Source of the DNA: JBEEJZ01 sp046046915 | GTDB taxonomy: Bacteria; Pseudomonadota; Gammaproteobacteria; Burkholderiales; Burkholderiaceae_C | DNA length: 5,051 nucleotides | Reading direction: 5' to 3' | Assembly (NCBI GenBank): GCA_046046915.1 | Contig: JBJOIT010000096.1 | Span: forward strand, 1-5,051 | Part shown: in pieces, positions 1 through 5,051 of the stretch | How the letters are laid out: every line of letters starts with the position of its first letter | How positions within the stretch are numbered: the stretch's first letter is position 1 | Position numbers and translations under genes: made by a program | The notes under the pieces: generated by a model | What the model was told of the DNA's origin: nothing | Databases searched by the model: none | Seen by the model: only the letters and a program-made list of their open reading frames with translations

Positions 1-177
1 GAAGAACGCATGTCTGAGCGATAGCGAGTTTGCGTTCTTCCCCCGTTTCAGGAAGCAGCGCAGGCTGCCCCGAAGCCCAAGGCTTCGGGGTCGCAAACAG
101 TGGGGTCGCCTTTCTTTTGCTTACTTTCTCTTTGGCGAAGCAAAGAAAAGTGAGGCGCCGCCGGGGCGAAACCCGGC
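1..177. repeat. Dispersed-type intergenic repeat with four hairpins
   Basis: This stretch has no credible gene and is packed with inverted repeats. Positions 1-10 and 31-40 (GAAGAACGCA / TGCGTTCTTC) are perfect complements. Positions 68-77 and 81-90 (CCCCGAAGCC / GGCTTCGGGG) form a perfect 10-bp stem with a 3-base loop. Positions 120-134 and 141-154 form a 14-bp stem with one bulged base (C128), one G-U pair and loop GCGAAG. Positions 160-165 and 172-177 (GCCGGG / CCCGGC) form a 6-bp stem with loop GCGAAA. From memory, near-identical blocks recur between genes in Comamonadaceae genomes, so this is probably a non-autonomous dispersed repeat. No stem is followed by a T-run on either strand, so none is a canonical terminator, though the structures may affect mRNA ends. 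Its upstream edge may lie outside the window. Confidence 0.65.
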
Positions 178-209
178 CTCCACCCCGAGCAGGGGAACCA
201 CCCCCAACC

Positions 210-226
210 CGCACTATCCAAGTGCA
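210..226. promoter_or_regulatory. Candidate NtrC enhancer site
   Basis: A dyad GCACT-N5-AGTGC (211-215 / 221-225) matches the core NtrC pattern GCAC-N7-GTGC and 9 of the 12 specified bases of TGCACC-N5-GGTGCA. Its centre lies about 68 bp before the start predicted from the -24/-12 promoter at 260-275. NtrC activates sigma-54 promoters under nitrogen limitation, which fits a urease operon. Only one dimer site is seen; well-studied NtrC enhancers usually have two and often lie a little further upstream. The pairing with a sigma-54 promoter is the main support. Confidence 0.5.
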
Positions 227-259
227 CCACGCCCCATCTGCGATACCCCAAGCCCCGCC

Positions 260-275
260 GGGCACATTTCTTGCA
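260..275 (+). promoter_or_regulatory. Sigma-54 (-24/-12) promoter of the urease operon
   Basis: GGGCACATTTCTTGCA matches the sigma-54 consensus TGGCACG-N4-TTGCW at 10 of 12 specified bases. The invariant GG (261-262) and GC (273-274) are separated by exactly 10 bases. Transcription would start near 286, leaving a leader of about 25 bases before ureA at 311. No good sigma-70 promoter was noticed closer to ureA. Sigma-54 promoters need an activator, and the NtrC-like dyad at 210-226 supplies a candidate. Confidence 0.6.
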
Positions 276-310
276 AAATCAACCTCAATTCGACCCACCG
301 ACGCACCAAC

Positions 311-613
311 ATGGAACTCACTCCTCGCGAAAAAGACAAGCTGCTGATCTTTACAGCCGCACTCCTTGCAGAACGCCGCAAAGCCCGTGGTTTGAAGCTC
401 AACTACCCCGAATCCATCGCGTTGATCAGCGCCGCGGTGATGGAAGGCGCGCGTGACGGCAAGACGGTGGCGCAGCTCATGAGCGAAGGCCGCACCGTGT
501 TGACGCGTGCCGATGTGATGGACGGCATTGCCGAAATGATTCCCGACATCCAGGTCGAGGCCACCTTTCCCGACGGCACCAAATTGGTGACCGTGCACCA
601 ACCCATTGTTTGA
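311..613 (+). CDS. ureA: Urease gamma subunit UreA
   Basis: The 100-residue product has the usual length and sequence of a stand-alone UreA, the smallest subunit of the cytoplasmic (UreABC)3 urease that hydrolyses urea to ammonia and carbamate. Recognisable parts are the N-terminal MELTPREKDKLL, the segment LNYPESIALISAAVMEGARD (about residues 33-52), the central LMSEGRTVLTRADVMDG, and the C-terminal VHQPIV. It has no catalytic residues; it packs on UreC and stabilises the trimer. The ATG at 311 gives the canonical N-terminus, although the preceding CGACGCACCAAC has no Shine-Dalgarno match, so initiation may depend on a short unstructured leader. It is the first gene after the putative sigma-54 promoter. 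ureD, often found just before ureA in related operons, is not present between the repeat block and ureA. Confidence 0.97.
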   Translation: MELTPREKDKLLIFTAALLAERRKARGLKLNYPESIALISAAVMEGARDGKTVAQLMSEGRTVLTRADVMDGIAEMIPDIQVEATFPDGTKLVTVHQPIV

Positions 614-640
614 ATCTGTTTGAACCGATCAGGACAACCC

Positions 641-811
641 ATGAAATCCTTCGTCGCCCTCTCATCCCTGCTCGCCGCCACTGGCACGGCCCTGGCCCAC
701 GACGGCCACGGTCTGCAGGGGTCACACTGGCACCCCACAGACGCCTGGGGCTTTGTAGCCCTCGCGGTTGTCGTGACCGTGGCGGTTTTCTTTTCGCGCG
801 GCGGCAAGTAA
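641..811 (+). CDS. Small His-rich membrane or secreted protein in urease operon
   Basis: This 56-codon gene lies between ureA and ureB. The ATG at 641 is preferred over an upstream in-frame ATG at 620 because AGGA (631-634) lies 6 bases before it and because the product then begins with a clean signal-like sequence. Residues 1-19 (MKSFVALSSLLAATGTALA) look like a Sec signal peptide with a cleavage site ALA|HDGHG, or an N-terminal membrane helix. Residues 20-31 carry four histidines (HDGHG...HWH) and should face the periplasm. Residues 36-51 (WGFVALAVVVTVAVFF) form one membrane helix, followed by a basic C-terminus SRGGK, probably cytoplasmic. The HDGHG start recalls the His-rich N-terminus of HupE/UreJ nickel permeases, but the protein is far too short to be one. 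Its place in the operon suggests a role in metal or urea handling; this is inference, and no named family is recognised. Confidence 0.8.
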   Translation: MKSFVALSSLLAATGTALAHDGHGLQGSHWHPTDAWGFVALAVVVTVAVFFSRGGK

Positions 812-844
812 GACCATCACGTCGACACACGGAGACACTCGCCC

Positions 845-1149
845 ATGACCCCCGGAGAAATTCTGGCCGACGGCCCGGACCACCCCCTCAATGCAGGGCG
901 GCGCACCTGCACGGTGGTGGTGCAAAACACCGCAGACCGCCCCATACAGGTGGGCTCGCACTATCACTTTGCCGAAACCAACGCGGCCCTGCACTTTGAC
1001 CGTGTGGCCGCACGCGGCATGCGTCTGAACATTGCTTCGGGCTCGGCTGTGCGCTTCGAGCCGGGCCAGCAGCGCACGGTGGAGCTGGTCGATTACGCCG
1101 GTGCACGTCATGTCTATGGCTTTCGGGCCGAAACCCAGGGAGCTGTTTG

Positions 1150-1150
<1 letters not shown>
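845..1150 (+). CDS. ureB: Urease beta subunit UreB
   Basis: The 101-residue product matches stand-alone UreB in length and sequence: MTPGEILADG at the N-terminus, then LNAGRR, DRPIQVGSHYHFAETN (residues 31-46), FDRVAARGMRLNIASGSAVRFEPGQ (51-75), RTVELV and VYGFR near the end. UreB is a structural subunit that holds neighbouring UreC subunits together in the trimer and contributes no nickel ligands. A GGAG (831-834) lies 10 bases before the ATG. Its stop codon TGA (1148-1150) shares one base with the ureC ATG (1150-1152), so ureC translation is probably coupled to it. Confidence 0.97.
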
Positions 1151-2919
<1,769 letters not shown>

Positions 2920-2930
2920 GCGTGATGCGT

Positions 2931-3329
2931 TCAGCGTTGAACACTGTGTTGTCGAATCCACTGGGCAAATGCCGCTTCTTCAATGTCGCCGGCGGCCACG
3001 TCCAGCATGTTCATCACGCATTCAACGTCGTTGGCCACCAGTTCGAACCCATTGAGTGCCAGAAACAACTCGGTTGCGACAAAGGCGGTGCGCTTGTTGC
3101 CGTCAACAAAAGGATGGTTGCGTGAAATGCCGTAGCCGTAGGCGGCTGCCAAATCAGCCACATCCGGTGTGCCGTAAGCCGCAAGCTGCTCCGGACGAGC
3201 AAGTGCCGAACTCAGCAAATTGGCATCGCGCAAACCAGCGCCGCCACCATGCTCGGCCAATTGCTCTTCATGCACGGCATAAATCAGCGCCGGGTTCAGC
3301 CACACCCAGGTTTGGCGACCAGCGCTCAT
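2931..3329 (-). CDS. doc: Doc/Fic-family toxin (death-on-curing type)
   Basis: The 132-residue product carries the Fic-fold motif NHPFVDGNKRTAF at residues 71-83: His72, Phe74, Asp76, Asn78, Lys79, Arg80. The Lys in GNKR, where AMP-transferring Fic proteins have GNGR, marks the Doc branch; P1 phage Doc uses this site to phosphorylate EF-Tu and stop translation. All catalytic positions are intact, so it is probably active unless bound by its antitoxin. The preceding sequence LRDANLLSSALARPEQL and DLAAAYGYGISR is also typical of the family. Its ATG overlaps the antitoxin stop by 4 bases (ATGA). It is convergent with ureC, with only 11 bases between the two stops, and lies wholly inside the urease operon on the opposite strand. 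The target is inferred from the family. Confidence 0.93.
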   Translation of the reverse strand: MSAGRQTWVWLNPALIYAVHEEQLAEHGGGAGLRDANLLSSALARPEQLAAYGTPDVADLAAAYGYGISRNHPFVDGNKRTAFVATELFLALNGFELVANDVECVMNMLDVAAGDIEEAAFAQWIRQHSVQR

Positions 3330-3550
3330 TTGGCCAACTCGCGCAACACCTCACGGCGCTTTTTCATGATGCGCCGGGCTTCTGTCATTTGCAAGTCGAA
3401 TGTGGGGTCGTAGGGCGTGAGCAGAATGCCGTTGGCAGCGTCGCTCAGAAACATGGTGTCGCCTTTCTCCAGATTCAGGCGGGAGAGCACCTCCTTGGGC
3501 AGAATCACGCCGACCGAGTTGCCAATTTGGGTGAGTTTGAGTGCTGACAT
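3326..3550 (-). CDS. AbrB/MazE-fold antitoxin partner of Doc
   Basis: The 74-residue product starting MSALKLTQIGNSVGVILPKE has the swapped-hairpin AbrB/MazE/SpoVT DNA-binding domain at about residues 4-50 (IGNSVGVILPKEVL, then LEKGDTMFL and GILLTPYDP). A charged C-terminal helix (TEARRIMKKRREVLRELAK) is the likely toxin-binding tail. The ATG at 3550 is preferred over an upstream in-frame start at 3628 because AAGGA (3562-3558) sits 7 bases before it and the domain starts directly. Antitoxins of this fold often precede doc genes in proteobacteria, in place of the Phd/YefM-fold antitoxin of phage P1. It probably neutralises the toxin and represses its own promoter in the AT-rich region just upstream. 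Its stop overlaps the toxin start by 4 bases, the usual antitoxin-first arrangement. Confidence 0.9.
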   Translation of the reverse strand: MSALKLTQIGNSVGVILPKEVLSRLNLEKGDTMFLSDAANGILLTPYDPTFDLQMTEARRIMKKRREVLRELAK

Positions 3551-3560
3551 GGCTTGATCC

Positions 3561-3590
3561 TTAAACGTTATAACGGTTGTTATATTACCA
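3561..3590. promoter_or_regulatory. AT-rich operator/promoter region of the toxin-antitoxin pair
   Basis: This 30-bp island is clearly AT-rich in a GC-rich window. It contains a perfect 10-bp palindrome CGTTATAACG (3566-3575), 15 bases before the antitoxin ATG, and a second copy of GTTATA 12 bases away (3567 and 3579). On the antitoxin strand it offers -10-like TATAAC hexamers (3572-3567 and 3584-3579) but no convincing -35. Because the palindrome is symmetric, TATAAC also reads on the + strand (3569-3574), 19 bases after CTGACA (3544-3549), a near match to the -35 consensus; this could also serve ureE. Autoregulation by the AbrB-type antitoxin is inferred from the family. Confidence 0.5.
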
Positions 3591-3642
3591 ACCTCCCCCC
3601 GTAAAAACCAGCTCTTCAACAGCGCCATCCAAGCCTATTCCC

Positions 3643-4203
3643 ATGCTGAACGTCTCCAAACTCATGCCCCAGGGCGCCGGACTGGCGCCTGTGTTGCTCA
3701 AACGCGCTGCCACTGTTGAGCTGGATTGGGACGTGCGCCAAAAAAGCCGGTTTGATGCAACCGACTCTCTGGGCCGGCGCATCGGCGTGTTCTTGTCGCG
3801 CGGCACACTGGTGCGCGGCGGCGATGTGCTGGTTGGCGAAGACGGGGCGTTGATTCGGGTGCTGGCGGCAAAGCAGGCTGTGCTGCTCATCACGCCATGC
3901 ACCGAGCACGGCAGCCCGTTTGACCTGACTCGCGCCGCCTACCACCTGGGCAACCGCCATGTGCCCATCGAGCTGCAGCCTGACCACCTCAAGATCGAAC
4001 CCGATCATGTGCTGGCCGACATGCTGCGCGCCATGCACCTGACCGTGGTGGCACAAGACGCCTCCTTCGAGCCCGAAGGGGGGGCCTACAGCTCACATGG
4101 CCACGCCGGGCACGGGCACGACCATAGTCACAGCCATGGACATGGTCATTCGCATGCACATGACGACGCTCACGATCACCCGCACGCGCATCCCCACCCA
4201 TGA
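3643..4203 (+). CDS. ureE: Urease nickel metallochaperone UreE
   Basis: The 186-residue product is UreE, which binds Ni(II) in the cytoplasm and hands it to the UreDFG-urease assembly complex. The N-terminal peptide-binding domain spans about residues 1-75 (LDWDVRQKSRFDATDSLGR, LSRGTLVRGGDVL). The metal-binding domain follows with SPFDLTRAAYHLGNRHVPIEL, where His106 of GNRH corresponds to the conserved interface nickel ligand (Klebsiella His96), and then PDHLKIEPDHVLADML. A tail at residues 152-186 has 16 histidines in 35 residues, mixed with Asp, and resembles the nickel-storing tail of Klebsiella UreE. The ATG at 3643 gives the usual family N-terminus, but no Shine-Dalgarno precedes it; an in-frame ATG at 3664 is a weaker alternative. 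Its stop overlaps the ureF ATG. The toxin-antitoxin pair separates it from ureC by 723 bp. Confidence 0.96.
   Translation: MLNVSKLMPQGAGLAPVLLKRAATVELDWDVRQKSRFDATDSLGRRIGVFLSRGTLVRGGDVLVGEDGALIRVLAAKQAVLLITPCTEHGSPFDLTRAAYHLGNRHVPIELQPDHLKIEPDHVLADMLRAMHLTVVAQDASFEPEGGAYSSHGHAGHGHDHSHSHGHGHSHAHDDAHDHPHAHPHP
4084..4200 (+). repeat. Low-complexity His-codon tract in the ureE 3' end
   Basis: From about 4097 this region alternates CAC/CAT with Gly, Ser, Ala, Asp or Pro codons and encodes the metal-binding tail of UreE. The near-periodic six-base pattern makes it prone to length change by slippage or recombination, so tail length may vary between close relatives. Histidine codons are a mix of CAC and CAT, so it is not a pure DNA microsatellite; selection on the protein is the simpler explanation. 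Confidence 0.6.
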
Positions 4204-4889
4204 GCAGTGCCCTGCCGGCGGCCAGCTTGCTCCAGCTGATCTGGCTCGCCTCCCCCGCCCTGCCCATCGGCGGTTTCTCATACTCTGAGGTGCTTGAGGC
4301 GGCGGTCGAGCGCGCGGGCGTCACCACCGAAGCCGCAGCGTCTGACTGGCTGGTGGAGCAACTGCACATCAGCCTGGCAAGGGCCGATTTGGCGGTGTTG
4401 GCACCTGCTATTGAAGCCTGGCGCCGCAACGACCTGGAGCGCGTGCGAACCCTCAACGCCTGGGTACTGCACACCCGCGAAAGCAGCGAACTGCGGCTGC
4501 AAACCGAGCAAATGGGACGATCCTTGCTGGCCTGGCTGCGCAACCAGCAAGGGCCAGAGGCCCATCAACTCGACGCCCTGGCCGGCATGGACCCCAGCTA
4601 CCCCGTTGCCTTTGCGCTGGCCGTGGCTGTGACCGAAGCTCCCGTGCGCGATGCCCTTTTGGCCTACGCCTTTGGCTGGGCAGAAAACATGATGCAGGCG
4701 GCCCTTAAGGCCGTGCCGCTGGGCCAGAGCGCGGGCCAGCGCATCCTGGCGCGGCTAGCCGCAGACATCCCGGCAGCCGTCAACCACGCCCTGACCTTGC
4801 CCGACGAACAGCGCCAGGCCTTCAGCCCCATGCTGGCCATCTTGTCGGCCCAACACGAACACCAATACTCACGACTCTTCAGATCATGA
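4200..4889 (+). CDS. ureF: Urease accessory protein UreF
   Basis: The 229-residue, all-helical product is UreF, which bridges UreD and UreG on the apo-urease and helps couple GTP hydrolysis to nickel insertion. Visible family signatures are WLASPALPIGGFSYSE (residues 15-30), SSELRLQTEQMGRSL (95-109), GWAENMMQAALKAVPLGQSAGQRIL (159-183) and the C-terminal HQYSRLFRS, the tail used in UreD/UreG contacts. Length is normal. The ATG at 4200 overlaps the ureE stop (ATGA), and the ureF stop overlaps ureG in the same way, so ureE-ureF-ureG look translationally coupled. One oddity is Val31 in FSYSEVLE, where the family normally has Gly (SEGLE or SQGLE). Confidence 0.96.
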   Translation: MSSALPAASLLQLIWLASPALPIGGFSYSEVLEAAVERAGVTTEAAASDWLVEQLHISLARADLAVLAPAIEAWRRNDLERVRTLNAWVLHTRESSELRLQTEQMGRSLLAWLRNQQGPEAHQLDALAGMDPSYPVAFALAVAVTEAPVRDALLAYAFGWAENMMQAALKAVPLGQSAGQRILARLAADIPAAVNHALTLPDEQRQAFSPMLAILSAQHEHQYSRLFRS

Positions 4890-5051
4890 CCCTGCACCAC
4901 ATCCCCCATCGCACCAAAACCCTGCCCCCCCTGCGCGTGGGCATCGGCGGCCCCGTCGGCTCGGGCAAAACCACCTTGCTGGAGATGCTGTGCAAGGCCA
5001 TGCGCGAGCGCTGGGACTTGATTGCCATCACCAACGACATCTTCACCAAGG
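4886..5051 (+). CDS. ureG: Urease accessory GTPase UreG (5' part)
   Basis: The first 55 codons are present before the window ends. The sequence MTLHHIPHRTKTLPPLRVGI leads into the P-loop GPVGSGKT (residues 22-29), then LLEMLCKAMRERW and the start of the conserved ITNDIFTK block (usually VTNDIYTKED). This identifies the SIMIBI-class GTPase UreG, which dimerises with nickel and GTP to deliver the metal to urease through UreF and UreD. The metal-binding Cys-Pro-His motif lies beyond the window. The ATG overlaps the ureF stop by 4 bases (ATGA, 4886-4889). The truncation is only the window edge, not a break in the gene. Confidence 0.95.
   Translation, partial: MTLHHIPHRTKTLPPLRVGIGGPVGSGKTTLLEMLCKAMRERWDLIAITNDIFTK

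Noticed and set aside
68..90. Perfect 10-bp hairpin as a Rho-independent terminator of an upstream gene
   Set aside because: No T-run follows on either strand, and it is one of several stems in a repeat-like block.
30..347. Open frame of 105 codons across the upstream region
   Set aside because: It runs through the hairpin repeat, the promoter elements and the start of ureA in another frame; composition is low-complexity Pro/Arg and no domain is visible.
2929..2942. GTTCA-GCGT-TGAAC hairpin just after ureC as a terminator
   Set aside because: The stem is only 5 bp, there is no T-run, and it lies mostly in the 3' coding end of the toxin gene.
3551..3628. Longer antitoxin starting at 3628 with 26 extra N-terminal residues
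   Set aside because: The extra residues would be encoded by the AT-rich operator, do not fit the AbrB-type domain, and the ATG at 3550 has a good ribosome site.
3577..3642. Longer UreE starting at TTG 3577
   Set aside because: The extra 22 residues do not resemble UreE; the ATG at 3643 gives the usual family N-terminus.
4084..4203. CRISPR array or tandem DNA repeat
   Set aside because: The periodicity comes from alternating His codons in the UreE tail; there are no constant repeats separated by unique spacers.
3989..4543. 184-codon open frame on the - strand over ureE and ureF
   Set aside because: It is antisense to two well-supported genes, rich in Arg/Ser/Ala from opposite-strand codon bias, and has no domain.

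Overview
The window holds most of a urease operon from a Gram-negative, high-GC bacterium. UreA, UreB, UreC and UreE most resemble those of betaproteobacteria in the family Comamonadaceae (Acidovorax, Hydrogenophaga, Rhodoferax type). That placement rests on remembered protein similarity and on a repeat style common in those genomes, not on a database search.

Layout. Positions 1-310 are non-coding. They hold a cluster of strong hairpins typical of a dispersed intergenic repeat (1-177). A nitrogen-control arrangement follows: a GCAC-N7-GTGC dyad resembling an NtrC site (210-226) and a good sigma-54 -24/-12 promoter (260-275) about 35 bp before ureA. Then on the + strand come ureA (urease gamma), a 56-codon secreted or membrane micro-protein with a His-rich periplasmic stretch, ureB (beta) and ureC (alpha, complete active site). 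After ureC the operon is interrupted by a two-gene toxin-antitoxin module on the opposite strand: a Doc/Fic-type toxin (2931-3329) and its AbrB/MazE-fold antitoxin (3326-3550). The + strand resumes with ureE (nickel chaperone with a 16-His tail), ureF and the first 55 codons of ureG, which runs off the end. ureD is not in the window.

How it works together. UreA, UreB and UreC form the apoenzyme that hydrolyses urea to ammonia and carbon dioxide. UreE delivers nickel, and UreF and UreG (with UreD, presumably elsewhere) drive GTP-dependent assembly of the carbamylated-lysine di-nickel centre. ureB-ureC, ureE-ureF and ureF-ureG overlap by 1-4 bases and are probably translationally coupled. The ureC-ureE junction is the exception, a 723-bp gap filled by the antisense toxin-antitoxin pair with no visible terminator.

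Most worth a second look: the toxin-antitoxin module inside a housekeeping metabolic operon, its AT-rich control region shared back-to-back with the ureE leader, the NtrC/sigma-54-like promoter, and the small His-rich membrane protein between ureA and ureB.
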